A stretch of DNA of 64,000 nt from Vicinamibacteria bacterium (GTDB lineage: Bacteria; Acidobacteriota; Vicinamibacteria; Fen-336), in contig JAMQGV010000017.1 in assembly GCA_025994075.1 (NCBI GenBank), positions 1-64,000 of the forward strand, read 5' to 3'. A program made the translations under genes and the position numbers. Under the pieces are notes generated by a model. The model was not told where the DNA came from, did not search any database, and was given only the letters and a program-made list of their open reading frames with translations. Below, piece after piece: positions 17,033 through 25,383 of the stretch (position 1 is its first letter; every line of letters starts with the position of its first letter).

Positions 17033-18103
17033 ATGCCCCCGACCGACCCGCAGGCCCACGTCGCCGCCCAGCTCGGCGAGCAGGCGGAGGCCTGCGCCGC
17101 GATGGGCTCGCCGCTCTACGCCTCGCTGCTGGGCCGCGCAGCGCAGGACGTCGAGCAGGGCGGCGCGTGCTGGGAGGTGCTGCGCGGTCACGTGCTGCCG
17201 GGACGCGGCGACGCGCTCGCGCTGCGCTTCATGGCCGCGGTCCACCGCCTGGCGCTGGCCGGGCGCGCGCCCGCGCTGGCCGCGGTCTACGCCGAAGCCC
17301 GCGCGCCGGAGGTCTGCGTCCAGCGCAACGCGGCAGCATGGGCGGCCTTCCTCGAGGCCGTGGTCGCGCACCGCGAGGCGCTCGCCGCCGACGTCGCGAC
17401 CCCGTGCCAGACCAACGAGGTCGGGCGCGCGGCCGGGCTGCTGTGGGGCCTGCTGGACCTCGCGTCGCGGTTCTCGCGGCCGCTGCGGCTGCTCGAGGTC
17501 GGCGCCAGCGCCGGCCTCAACCTGCGCCTCGACCGCTTCCACTACAGCGGTGGCGGAGCGGCCTGGGGCGATCCCGCCTCGGCCGTCGACCTGGGCGGCC
17601 TGTGGACGGAGGCGCCGCCCTGCGTCGACGCGCCACTCGCGATCGCCTCGCGCCTGGGCAGCGACCCGAACCCGATCGATCCGCTGAACCCGGCCGGCCG
17701 CCACGCGCTGCTGGCCTCGGTGTGGGCCGACCAGGGCGCGCGCTTCCGCCGCCTCGAGGGCGCGCTCGCGCTGGCGGCGCAGGAGCCCGCGGCCGTGGTG
17801 CGCGCGTCGGCCGAGGCGTTCGTCGCCGAACAGCTCGCGACACCGGCGCCGGGAGTGACGACCGTCGTCTACCACTCGGTCGTGCAGGAGTACTTCGACG
17901 AGCGCACCGCGCGGCGCTTCCGCGAGACGCTGCACGAGGCCGGCGCGCGCGCCACCGCCGGGGCGCCGCTCGCCTGGCTGCGGCTGGAACCGGTCACCGC
18001 GCTGCGCCACCACGGCGTCACCCTGACGGCCTGGCCCGGCGGCGACGAGCGGCTGCTCGCCACCTGCGGCGCCCACGGCCAGGACGTCCGCTCCGCGCGC
18101 TGA
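17033..18103 (+). CDS. DUF2332 family protein
   Basis: A 356-residue soluble protein that fits the DUF2332 family. The middle has a glycine-rich stretch (LRLLEVGASAGLNLRLDRF) resembling the SAM-binding loop of a class I methyltransferase, and a downstream VYHSVVQEYF segment. Enzymatic function is not established. The ATG is preceded by TATCCT with an 8-nt gap and no ribosome site. It is divergent from the SPFH operon and shares its short promoter region. Confidence 0.75.
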   Translation: MPPTDPQAHVAAQLGEQAEACAAMGSPLYASLLGRAAQDVEQGGACWEVLRGHVLPGRGDALALRFMAAVHRLALAGRAPALAAVYAEARAPEVCVQRNAAAWAAFLEAVVAHREALAADVATPCQTNEVGRAAGLLWGLLDLASRFSRPLRLLEVGASAGLNLRLDRFHYSGGGAAWGDPASAVDLGGLWTEAPPCVDAPLAIASRLGSDPNPIDPLNPAGRHALLASVWADQGARFRRLEGALALAAQEPAAVVRASAEAFVAEQLATPAPGVTTVVYHSVVQEYFDERTARRFRETLHEAGARATAGAPLAWLRLEPVTALRHHGVTLTAWPGGDERLLATCGAHGQDVRSAR

Positions 18104-18143
18104 GCCGGTTACGATCGAAGGCGGAGCGGAGAGAGGGAAGAAC

Positions 18144-19259
18144 GTGACGACGATCGGCGGCGTGCTGCACGACCCGGAGACCGGCCGCAGCCGGCGCAGC
18201 GAGGGCCTGCTCGAGTCAGGCGCTCTCGTGGTGCAGGCCGACGGCGGCGAGCGCCGGGCGAGCTTCGACGCGCTGGAGATCACGACGGGCGGCTGGCAGG
18301 CGCAGGCGGTGCACCTCGGCTGGCGCGACGCCGAAGGACGCGCGTGGGCGTTCAGCGTCGAGGACCCGGCGGCGCGCGCGGCGCTGGCGGCGGCGCTTCC
18401 GCCCGCGCTCGCCGCGAAGGTGGCGGCCAGCCACGCGGCCGAGCGCAAGGTGCGGCGCTCGGGCCGGCTGGCGATCGCGCTGGTCTCGGCGTTCTTCGCG
18501 TTCCCGCTGGTGCTGATCGCGCTGCTGTTCGCGTTCCGCGAGCCGCTGCTCGACTGGGTCGTGGCCCGGCTGCCGCCTTCGGTCGACGCGCAGATCGGCC
18601 AGCTCACCGCCGAGCAGGTGAAGGCCTCCGGCAAGCTGATCGAGAAGGGACCCGCGGTCGACGCGGTGCAGGCGATCGGCGCGCGGCTGCTGGCCCACGC
18701 GCCCGCCCATCCCCACGAGTTCCGCTTCGCGGTGATGGAGGACCCGAGCCTCAACGCCTTCGCGGCGCCGGGCGGGTTCGTCGTCGTCCACACCGGCCTG
18801 ATCGCGGCGGCCGACGGGCCCGACGAGGTCGCGGGCGTGCTCGGCCACGAGATCGCCCACGTGCTGCGCCGCCACTCGCTGCGGCAGATGGCCTTCGAGC
18901 TGGGGCTGACCGCGGCGATCCAGCTCGCGGTCGGCTCGCCCGACGGCGCGGTCGCGATCCTCGCCGGCGCCGCGCAGCAGCTCTCCGGGCTCTCCTTCTC
19001 GCGCGAGCAGGAGAGCGAGGCCGACCGCCTCGGCTTCGATCTGCTCCAGGCGGCGAAGCTGCCTGGCGAAGGACTGCCCCGCTTCTTCGACCGCCTCGCC
19101 AGGGAGGGCGGCAACGCGATCCCCGCCTTCCTCTCCTCGCACCCGCAGAGCGAGGAGCGCCGCGAGGCGCTGGCCGCGGAGCTGCGTCGGCGCGGCCAGT
19201 GGCCAACGGAACCGCTGGCGCTGGACTGGGAAGCGGTCCGCGCCTCCGTCCGCAAGTAG
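18144..19259 (+). CDS. M48 family metallopeptidase
   Basis: A zinc protease, 371 residues. An N-terminal 105-residue cytoplasmic domain with a PH-like beta pattern precedes one or two membrane segments (about 110-130), and then the M48 peptidase domain with His235-Glu236-x-x-His239 (GHEIAHVL) and the third ligand Glu in SEADRLGFDLL. Likely role: quality control of membrane or periplasmic proteins. GTG start with a GAGAGGGAAG site 5 nt upstream; TACGAT at 18110-18115 is a candidate -10. Followed by a second M48 gene (htpX). Confidence 0.87.
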   Translation: MTTIGGVLHDPETGRSRRSEGLLESGALVVQADGGERRASFDALEITTGGWQAQAVHLGWRDAEGRAWAFSVEDPAARAALAAALPPALAAKVAASHAAERKVRRSGRLAIALVSAFFAFPLVLIALLFAFREPLLDWVVARLPPSVDAQIGQLTAEQVKASGKLIEKGPAVDAVQAIGARLLAHAPAHPHEFRFAVMEDPSLNAFAAPGGFVVVHTGLIAAADGPDEVAGVLGHEIAHVLRRHSLRQMAFELGLTAAIQLAVGSPDGAVAILAGAAQQLSGLSFSREQESEADRLGFDLLQAAKLPGEGLPRFFDRLAREGGNAIPAFLSSHPQSEERREALAAELRRRGQWPTEPLALDWEAVRASVRK

Positions 19260-19281
19260 CTCTCCGAGAACACCTTTCGGG

Positions 19282-19302
19282 CCTCGACAACTTTTTTCGA
19301 GG
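19282..19302 (+). other. Short inverted repeat upstream of htpX
   Basis: CCTCGA (19282-19287) and TCGAGG (19297-19302) can pair around a T-rich loop. The position, 22 nt after the M48 stop and about 80 nt before htpX, could be a terminator or a regulatory hairpin. There is no T-run after the stem, so intrinsic termination is doubtful. Confidence 0.35.
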
Positions 19303-19382
19303 GTCCTGCGTTTCCATACAAGAAGGGTCTGTACGATATCCTCGAATAGGGTTATCGAATGACCCTCGGAGGTGGAAGGGAG

Positions 19383-20222
19383 ATGCTGAACGGGCTGAAG
19401 ACGGCGCTGCTGCTGGGGTCGCTCACGGGCGTGTTCCTGCTCGTGGGCCACGCGCTCGGCGGTTCGACCGGCGCGACGATCGCGCTGGTGCTGGCGGGCG
19501 CCATGAACTTCGGAGCCTGGTACTGGAGCGACAGGCTGGTGCTGCGCGGCTACGGCGCGCAGGAGGTGCTGCCCGGCGACGCGCCGGGGCTGCACGCGAT
19601 CGTGGCCCGGCTCGCGCAGCGGGCGGGGATCCCGACGCCGCGCGTGTACGTGATCCCCGACGGCGGGCTCAACGCCTTCGCCACCGGCCGCAGCCCGGAG
19701 CACGCCGCGGTCGCTGTCACCGACGGCCTGCTGCGCGCGCTCGACCGCGAAGAGCTGGAGGGCGTGATCGCCCACGAGCTGGCCCACATCCTGAACCGCG
19801 ACACGCTGACCGCGACGATCGCCGCGACGCTGGCGGGCGCCGTCGCCCACCTCGCGCAGCTCGCCATCTTCCTGCCGATCGCGCGCGGCGACGACGAGGA
19901 GGCGCCGAACCCGCTGGCCGGGCTGCTGATGCTGATCCTCGCGCCGCTGGCGGCGACCATCATCCAGCTCGCGATCAGCCGCTCGCGCGAGTTCGCGGCG
20001 GACGCCACCGGCGCCCGCATCGCGGGCTCGCCCGACGGCCTGGCCCGCGCGCTGATGAAGCTCGAGCGCTACGCGGGCGCTCGCCCGGTCGCGGCCGACC
20101 CGCAGAGCGCCCACCTGTTCATCGTCAGCCCGCTGGCCGGCGGCGGCGGCGGACTGGGCGCCCTGTTCCGCACCCACCCGCTGACCGAGGAGCGCGTGCG
20201 GAGGCTGATGCAGATGCGGTGA
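19383..20222 (+). CDS. htpX: Protease HtpX homologue
   Basis: A membrane-bound M48B zinc protease of 279 residues that cleaves damaged membrane proteins on the cytoplasmic side. Two N-terminal helices (about 8-25 and 30-47), catalytic His131-Glu-x-x-His135 (IAHELAHILN), two more hydrophobic segments, and the third zinc ligand in SREFAADATGA. The C-terminal TEERVRRLMQM motif is typical of HtpX. The ATG at MLNGL was chosen over an in-frame ATG 24 nt upstream because a GAAGGGAG site precedes it. Confidence 0.9.
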   Translation: MLNGLKTALLLGSLTGVFLLVGHALGGSTGATIALVLAGAMNFGAWYWSDRLVLRGYGAQEVLPGDAPGLHAIVARLAQRAGIPTPRVYVIPDGGLNAFATGRSPEHAAVAVTDGLLRALDREELEGVIAHELAHILNRDTLTATIAATLAGAVAHLAQLAIFLPIARGDDEEAPNPLAGLLMLILAPLAATIIQLAISRSREFAADATGARIAGSPDGLARALMKLERYAGARPVAADPQSAHLFIVSPLAGGGGGLGALFRTHPLTEERVRRLMQMR

Positions 20223-20239
20223 AACTTCCCCCCATGGGA

Positions 20240-20353
20240 CCGGCGGCGGATTCACTCCGTCGCCGGAACCCGTCGGGGGTTTGGGGGCGGAGGAGGCCGG
20301 AGTCGTCCGACGGAGCCCCCATGGGACCGGCGGCGGATTCACTCCGCCGCCGG
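20240..20353. repeat. Palindromic repeat array B (87-bp period)
   Basis: Two hairpins 87 bp apart with arms CCGGCGGCGGA / TCCGCCGCCGG and loop TTCAC (20240-20266, which has one G-T wobble, and 20327-20353, which is perfect). The 60-nt linker shares GGGGTTTGGGGGCGGAGGAG and CGACGGAGCCCCCATGGGA with array A at 3301-3505, and the loop differs from A by one base, but the stem is different and self-complementary. It lies between htpX and the selenocysteine peroxiredoxin gene. Confidence 0.9.
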
Positions 20354-20366
20354 AACCCGTCGGTGG

Positions 20367-20372
20367 TAGCCT
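20367..20372 (+). promoter_or_regulatory. Candidate -10 element of the peroxiredoxin gene
   Basis: TAGCCT starts 13 nt after the last hairpin arm of array B and ends 7 nt before the ATG. The implied -35 position overlaps the hairpin arm, as in array A. The short gap suggests a leaderless or nearly leaderless message. Confidence 0.4.
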
Positions 20373-20379
20373 CGCGGGC

Positions 20380-20877
20380 ATGAAGATGCTCGTGGCTGCC
20401 GCCGCCCTGGCGGCGTTCCTGTCCGCGGAGGCCCCGATGAGAGTGAAGCCCGGCGACGTCGCGCCCGCCTTCTCGCTGGCGGCCTCCACCGGCCAGACCG
20501 TGTCGCTCGCCGACTTCGCCGGCAAGCAGACCGTGGTCCTGGCCTTCTACCCCAAGGCGTTCACCGGCGGTTGAACCCGCGAGATGACGGCCTTCCGCGA
20601 CCAGAAGCCGCAGTTCGCGGAGGCCGGTGCCCAGGTCCTGGGCATCTCGATGGACACCCTGGAGACGCAGACCAAGTTCGCGGAGAGCCTGAACACGGGC
20701 TTCCCGCTGCTGGCCGACCCCGACGGCGCGGTCGCCACCGCCTACGGCGTGAAGGGCGAGGGCTACGCCAACCGCGTCACGTTCGTGATCGGCAAGGACG
20801 GCAAGGTGACGGCCGTGTTCGAGGGCAGGGACGCGCTCGACCCGGCCGGCGCGCTGGCCGCCTGCTCGCGCAAGTAG
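20380..20877 (+). CDS. Selenocysteine-containing peroxiredoxin
   Basis: A thiol-peroxidase-type peroxiredoxin of 165 residues in which the peroxidatic cysteine codon is an in-frame TGA (20572-20574, residue 65). The frame reads FYPKAFTGG-TGA-TREMTAFRD; in cysteine homologues this position is the FTxGC active site. The frame continues unchanged to a normal thioredoxin-fold C-terminus (VLGISMDT, FPLLADPDG, YGV, NRVTFVIGKDGKV) and a TAG stop. Residues 1-18 look like a signal peptide. A late Cys (ALAACSRK) may be resolving. TGA is a normal stop elsewhere here, so recoding needs a SECIS and the sel genes, which are not in the window. First gene of an operon with OsmC-like and DUF1801 genes. Confidence 0.85.
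20575..20605 (+). promoter_or_regulatory. Candidate bacterial SECIS element
   Basis: Directly after the TGA, CGCG (20578-20581) can pair with CGCG (20596-20599); with one bulged A the stem extends by GA/TC (20583-20584 with 20594-20595), leaving a 9-nt loop, TGACGGCCT. A hairpin with G residues in the loop about 19-20 nt from the TGA fits the position of bacterial SECIS elements. No folding calculation was possible. Confidence 0.4.
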
Positions 20878-20898
20878 ACGAACCCCCTGGAGGCACCG

Positions 20899-21303
20899 TT
20901 GGCCGGACTGACGCTGGAGCTGCGCTGGCGAGGCGATGGCCTCGTCTTCGAGGGGAAGTCGGGCGAGCGGGCGATCGTGCTGGACAGCGACGCCCGGGCT
21001 GGCGTGTCGCCGGTCGAGGCCGTCGCCCACGGCCTCGCCGGCTGCATGGCGATCGACGTGGTCGACATCCTGCAGAAGGGTCGGCTGCCGCTGCGCGGGC
21101 TCTCGGTGCGGCTCGAAGCCGAACGAGCGCCCGCGCCGCCGAAGCGGATCACGGCGGTGAAGCTGCACTTCACGGTCGAAGGCGACGTGCCGCAGGACCG
21201 CGTGCAGCGCGCGATCGACCTGTCGCACGAGACCTACTGCTCGGTGTGGCACACGCTGCGCCAGGACATCGCGTTCGACTGCACCTTCGACGTCGTGCCC
21301 TGA
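20899..21303 (+). CDS. OsmC family protein
   Basis: A 134-residue OsmC/Ohr-type protein, a family of thiol-dependent organic-hydroperoxide reductases. Both conserved cysteines are present as TGC codons: one in LAGCMAIDV and one in ETYCSVWHTL. It belongs to the general OsmC branch rather than Ohr. The TTG start has CTGGAGG 5 nt upstream. It is 21 bp downstream of the selenocysteine peroxiredoxin, so a shared peroxide-defence role is likely. Confidence 0.85.
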   Translation: MAGLTLELRWRGDGLVFEGKSGERAIVLDSDARAGVSPVEAVAHGLAGCMAIDVVDILQKGRLPLRGLSVRLEAERAPAPPKRITAVKLHFTVEGDVPQDRVQRAIDLSHETYCSVWHTLRQDIAFDCTFDVVP

Positions 21304-21315
21304 AACGGAGGACCC

Positions 21316-21843
21316 GTGGCCGAGCTCAAGACCCGCGAGAACGACGCCAGCGTCGACGCCTTCCTGGCCAAGGTCGCCGACCCCGTGCGGCGGCAGGAGT
21401 GCGCGACCGTGCGCGCGCTGATGGAGCGCGTGACCGGCGAACCGGCGCGGATGTGGGGCCCGAGCATCGTCGGCTTCGGCCGCTACACCTATCGCTCGCC
21501 GGCCACCGGCCGCGAGGGCGAGTGGATGCGCACCGGCTTCTCGCCGCGCAAGGGCGCCCTGACCCTCTACCTGATGTCGGGCTTCAAGCCGCTCGCCGAC
21601 CTGATGGAGAAGCTCGGCAAGTACACGACCGGCTCCTCGTGCCTGTACCTGAAGCGGCTGTCGGACGTCGACCTGAAGGTGCTGGAGCAGGCGGTCCGGC
21701 GCAGCCTGCGCACGCCGATGGGCGCGGCGGACGCGGCGCCCGCGAAGCGGTCCTCGCCGAAGCCGAAGGCGTCCGCGAAGCCCGCGCGCCGGGCCGCCGG
21801 CCGGAAGGCCGCGAAGAAGAAGGCGCCCCGCCGGGCGCGCTAG
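21316..21843 (+). CDS. DUF1801 protein with lysine-rich tail
   Basis: A 175-residue protein. Residues 1-135 match DUF1801, an iron-chaperone-like (frataxin-like) fold, with the typical MWGPSIVGFGRY and CLYLKRLSDVD segments. The last 36 residues are Lys/Ala/Pro-rich (KRSSPKPKASAKPARRAAG), like a histone H1 tail, and would bind nucleic acid or other polyanions. GTG start with a GGAGGA site 5 nt upstream. Third gene of the peroxiredoxin operon; convergent with the M28 peptidase and overlapping it by 4 bp. Confidence 0.83.
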   Translation: MAELKTRENDASVDAFLAKVADPVRRQECATVRALMERVTGEPARMWGPSIVGFGRYTYRSPATGREGEWMRTGFSPRKGALTLYLMSGFKPLADLMEKLGKYTTGSSCLYLKRLSDVDLKVLEQAVRRSLRTPMGAADAAPAKRSSPKPKASAKPARRAAGRKAAKKKAPRRAR

Positions 21844-23273
21844 CGCAGCGGCTCGTCGGAGCCCGCGACCTCCCGCAGCAGGCGCTCGACCAGGCCGACG
21901 ATGCGATCGACGCCGCGGGCGTCGACCCGGCCCGCGGTGTCGGACGGCCGGTGATAGTCGGCGTGCACGCCGGTGAAGAAAAACAGCACCGGGATGCCGG
22001 CAGCGTGGAAGGGCGCGTGGTCCGAGGGCGCCCAGCCGCTCTCGTGCAGGCGCAGCTTCAGGCCGCCGCTCGCCCGCGCGAGCAGCGGGGGCCACGCCGG
22101 GCTGGTGCCGACGCCGTGGACGTGCAGCTCCTCGCTCAGGCGCCCGATCATGTCCAGGTTGAACATCGCGGCGACGCGAGCGAGCGGCACCGGGGGCGAG
22201 CCGACGAAGTGGCGGGATCCGAGCAGGCCCACCTCCTCGGCGCCGAAGGAGGCGAACAGCAGCGAGCGCCGCAACTCGGCCGCCCGCGGCGCGAGGCGCC
22301 GGGCCAGCTCCAGCAGCGCCGCCGTGCCCGAGGCGTTGTCGTCGGCGCCGTGGTGGACCTTCCCGTCCGGCGCGGGGTCGAGCGAGCCCTGGCCGCTGGT
22401 CCCGAGGTGGTCGTGGTGGGCGCCGACCACGATCCACTCGAGGGCGCCGGGCGCGGCGACCTGCCCCAGCACGTTGCGGGTCTGCCGCAGGTTCGGCCGC
22501 ACGTCCGCCGCCAGCTCCGCCCGCACCGGCAGCACCCGGGCCACGGACTGCCCGGCGTCGGCTCCGGCCTGCAGCTCGGCCAGCGAGCGCGGGCTGCCCG
22601 CGAAGGCGCGCTCCGCCGCCTTGCGCGTCACGGCCAGCACCGGCAGGTCGAGGTCCGCGAGCCCGGCGTCCTGGCGCAGCGGGCGCAGCTCGTCGCCCGC
22701 AACCCGGGTCCGCGGGCCGGTCACGAACAGCACGGCGGCGGCGCCGCGCTCGCGGGCGAGTCGCGCCTTGTGCGCGAGGTCCGCGTGCGGCGCCCACGGC
22801 GAGTCCCACGCCAGGCCGTCCGGCCCGTAGCGCAGCAACAGCACCACGCGCCCGCGCGGGTCGAGGCCGGCGTAGTCGTCGCGGCCGCGCTCGGGGGCCA
22901 CCAGGCCGTAGCCGGCGAACAGGAGCTCGCCGGCGACGCGACCCGAGGCCGAGAGCGCGAGCGGGCGGAAGTCGCGCCCGGGCCGCAGCGGCGTGCCGCG
23001 GCCCAGGTGCAGGCGGTTGCCGGGCCCCAGGTCCACGCCGTCGACGAACGTGAACGGCTGGAAGAAGGAGCCGCCGGACCCGGGCCCGAGGCCCGCCTGC
23101 TCGAACTGGGCCGCGATCCAGTCGGCGGCGGCGTCGGCCTCCGGCGTGCCGGCCCGCCGCCCCTGCCACTGGGCGCTCGCCAGGCGCTCCACGTCGCGCT
23201 CGATGCGGCCGGCGTCGGCCGCGGCGGGCAGGCCCAGCGCGAGGCCGAGGACGAGCGGCAGGGCGGCGCGCAT
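21840..23273 (-). CDS. Secreted M28 family aminopeptidase
   Basis: A 477-residue zinc exopeptidase. A signal peptide (ALPLVLGLALGLPAAADA) is followed by an N-terminal domain with a protease-associated insert (about 100-250) and the M28 catalytic domain: VVGAHHDHLG, the bridging Asp in HHGADDNASG, the catalytic Glu in FGAEEVGLLGS, the Asp in NLDMIG, and the last His in DYHRPSDT. Likely released to the periplasm or outside for peptide use. The ATG has TATGAT 9 nt upstream and no ribosome site. Confidence 0.9.
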   Translation of the reverse strand: MRAALPLVLGLALGLPAAADAGRIERDVERLASAQWQGRRAGTPEADAAADWIAAQFEQAGLGPGSGGSFFQPFTFVDGVDLGPGNRLHLGRGTPLRPGRDFRPLALSASGRVAGELLFAGYGLVAPERGRDDYAGLDPRGRVVLLLRYGPDGLAWDSPWAPHADLAHKARLARERGAAAVLFVTGPRTRVAGDELRPLRQDAGLADLDLPVLAVTRKAAERAFAGSPRSLAELQAGADAGQSVARVLPVRAELAADVRPNLRQTRNVLGQVAAPGALEWIVVGAHHDHLGTSGQGSLDPAPDGKVHHGADDNASGTAALLELARRLAPRAAELRRSLLFASFGAEEVGLLGSRHFVGSPPVPLARVAAMFNLDMIGRLSEELHVHGVGTSPAWPPLLARASGGLKLRLHESGWAPSDHAPFHAAGIPVLFFFTGVHADYHRPSDTAGRVDARGVDRIVGLVERLLREVAGSDEPLR

Positions 23274-23311
23274 GGGCCGGCGATCATAGCCGGGCCCCGC
23301 GGCATAAGTCT

Positions 23312-23341
23312 TTGAACCTGAAGGGGGTTTTGTGCTATTCA
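23312..23341 (+). promoter_or_regulatory. Candidate sigma70-type promoter of the response-regulator operon
   Basis: TTGAAC (23312-23317) and TATTCA (23336-23341) are separated by 18 bp in a locally AT-rich patch. The transcript would carry about a 30-nt leader to the response-regulator ATG. Confidence 0.45.
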
Positions 23342-23376
23342 TTGCGCCTGACATCTAGCACGGAGTGAGCCGAGGA

Positions 23377-23763
23377 ATGCCGAAGATCCTGCTCGTGGAA
23401 GACAACGAGATGAACCGCGACATGCTGTCGCGCCGGCTCATCCGCAAGGGCTACGAGGTCGTCATCGCCGTGGACGGGGGCGAGGGTCACGAGATGGCCC
23501 AGACCATCAACCCCGACCTGATCCTGCTCGACATGAGCCTGCCCGTGCTCGACGGCTGGGAAGTCGCGCGCCGGCTGAAGGCCAACGACGCCACCAGGAA
23601 GATCCCGATCATCGCGCTCACGGCCCACGCCATGGCGGGCGATCGCGAGAAGGCGCTCGAGGCCGGCTGCGACGACTACGACACCAAGCCGATCGAGCTG
23701 CCGCGCCTGCTCGGCAAGATGGAGGCGATGCTCGGCGGTCCCCCCGCCGCGCCGTCGGCGTGA
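23377..23763 (+). CDS. Stand-alone response regulator receiver
   Basis: A 128-residue CheY/DivK-like receiver with no output domain. The acidic pocket is in LLVEDNE, the phosphoacceptor is Asp52 (LLDMSLP), and the Thr and Lys switch residues are in IIALTAHAMAG and DDYDTKPIE. It probably takes a phosphoryl group from an unlinked kinase and signals by protein contact. An in-frame GTG 12 nt upstream is an alternative start. Its stop overlaps the GTG of the cyclase hybrid, so the two products are likely partners. Confidence 0.88.
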   Translation: MPKILLVEDNEMNRDMLSRRLIRKGYEVVIAVDGGEGHEMAQTINPDLILLDMSLPVLDGWEVARRLKANDATRKIPIIALTAHAMAGDREKALEAGCDDYDTKPIELPRLLGKMEAMLGGPPAAPSA

Positions 23764-25382
23764 GCGGCACCCCCGGCACCCCGGCGGCCCCCGCCGCGGG
23801 ACCGGGGGCCCCGGAAGACGAGCGTCGAGCGCGTGCCGCGTTCCTGGCGCACATGCGCCACGAGCTGCGCACGCCCGTCAACGCGATCCTCGGCTACAGC
23901 GAGATGCTGCTCGAGGACCGCGAGGAACTGGGCGAGCAGGTCGGGGCCGACCTCGAGAAGATCCACGACGCCGGCGCCACGCTGCTGGCGCTGATCAACG
24001 AGATCCTCGCCCAGTCCAAGATCGAGGAGTCGAAGGTGATCGACATCGACGCCTTCGGCGCCGAGATGCGGCACCACCTGCGCACCCCGGCCAGCACCGT
24101 GATCGGCTACGCGGAGATGCTGCTCGAGGAGGCGGACGGCCTCGGCGACGAGCCGCGCGGCGACCTCGAGCGGATCCTGACCTCGGGCAAGAAGCTGCTG
24201 GGGCTGATCGAGGACATCGTGCAGATGTTCGAGGTCAAGCACGGCCACGCGGAGCTCAAGGTCGAGGCCAGCGCCGAGGTGCAGAGCCTGATCCGCGGCG
24301 TGGTCGACACCCTGGCCGTCGACCCGCGGCAGAGCGCCGACCGGCTGGGCGGCCGCATCCTGGTCGTCGACGACAACGAGACCAACCGCGACGTGCTCGG
24401 CAAGCGCCTCAAGCGCGACGGCTACGAGGTGGCCACCGCGGAGGACGGCCTGCTCGCCATGCAGATGATGGCCGACGAGGAGTTCGATCTGGTCCTGCTC
24501 GACATCATGATGCCGATCATCAACGGCTACCAGGTGCTCGAGCGGATGAAGCAGGACGAGCGCCTGCGCCACCTGCCGGTGATCATGATCTCGGCGCTCG
24601 ACGACATCGACGGCATCGTGCGCTGCATCGAGATGGGCGCCGAGGACTACCTGCCGAAGCCCTTCAACCCGACGATCCTCAAGGCCCGCATCGGCGCCTG
24701 CCTGGAGAAGAAGCGGCTGCGCGACCGCGAGGTGCTCCACCTGCAGCAGATCGAGGAGGAGAAGAAGCGCGCCGACGACCTGCTGCACGTGATCCTGCCC
24801 GACGACGTCGTCGACGAGCTCAAGCGCACGAACCAGGTCAGGCCCCGGCGCCGCGAGGAGGTCGCGGTGCTGTTCTGCGACATCGCCGGGTTCACGCCCT
24901 ACTGCTCGACCCGCCAGCCGGAGGAGATCCTGCAGAACCTGCAGCAGCTCTTCGAGCTCTACGAGGAGCTGGCGGCCAAGTGGCAGATGTACAAGATCAA
25001 GACCATCGGCGACTCGTTCATGAGCACCGCGGGGCTGATCGTGCCGCTCGACAATCCGGTGGAGAACGCGGTCTCCTGCGGCCTCGAGATGATCGCCGGC
25101 GCCAAGGCGCTGCCGGCGGCCTTCGACGTGCGGGTTGGCATCCACGTCGGGCCGGTGATGGCCGGCGTGGTCGGCCGCCGCCAGTACCTGTTCGACATCT
25201 GGGGCGACGCGGTGAACACCGCCTCGCGCGTGGAGAGCCACGGCATCAAGGGCGCCGTGTGCGTCTCCGACGCGGCCTGGAAGCGGATCGAGGACCGCTT
25301 CGAGGGCGAGTCGCGCGGCATCATCCCCGTCAAGGGGAAGGGCGAGATGGAGATATTCCGCGTCGCCCGGCGGCTGGACTAG
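23760..25382 (+). CDS. HisKA-HisKA-receiver-adenylate cyclase hybrid
   Basis: A 540-residue cytoplasmic signalling protein. Two tandem HisKA-like dimerisation helices come first, with His34 (HELRTP) and His105/106 (HHLRTP), but no HATPase domain follows either, so it cannot phosphorylate itself. A receiver domain (200-320, Asp248 in LLDIMMP, Lys300 in YLPKPF) and a short coiled coil lead to a class III cyclase domain (365-540). The cyclase has both metal Asp (374, 418), the ATP-selecting Lys414 and Asp479, and Asn486 and Arg490, so it should make cAMP. Likely scheme: phosphorylation of the receiver controls the cyclase dimer. GTG start, coupled to the receiver gene upstream. Confidence 0.9.
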   Translation: MSGTPGTPAAPAAGPGAPEDERRARAAFLAHMRHELRTPVNAILGYSEMLLEDREELGEQVGADLEKIHDAGATLLALINEILAQSKIEESKVIDIDAFGAEMRHHLRTPASTVIGYAEMLLEEADGLGDEPRGDLERILTSGKKLLGLIEDIVQMFEVKHGHAELKVEASAEVQSLIRGVVDTLAVDPRQSADRLGGRILVVDDNETNRDVLGKRLKRDGYEVATAEDGLLAMQMMADEEFDLVLLDIMMPIINGYQVLERMKQDERLRHLPVIMISALDDIDGIVRCIEMGAEDYLPKPFNPTILKARIGACLEKKRLRDREVLHLQQIEEEKKRADDLLHVILPDDVVDELKRTNQVRPRRREEVAVLFCDIAGFTPYCSTRQPEEILQNLQQLFELYEELAAKWQMYKIKTIGDSFMSTAGLIVPLDNPVENAVSCGLEMIAGAKALPAAFDVRVGIHVGPVMAGVVGRRQYLFDIWGDAVNTASRVESHGIKGAVCVSDAAWKRIEDRFEGESRGIIPVKGKGEMEIFRVARRLD

Positions 25383-25383
25383 T

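Noticed and set aside
20281..20877. Peroxiredoxin as a nonsense-mutated pseudogene or as two small genes
   Set aside because: The stop lies precisely on the catalytic Cys codon, the frame is otherwise intact, and the second half has no ribosome site of its own; selenocysteine explains all of this better.
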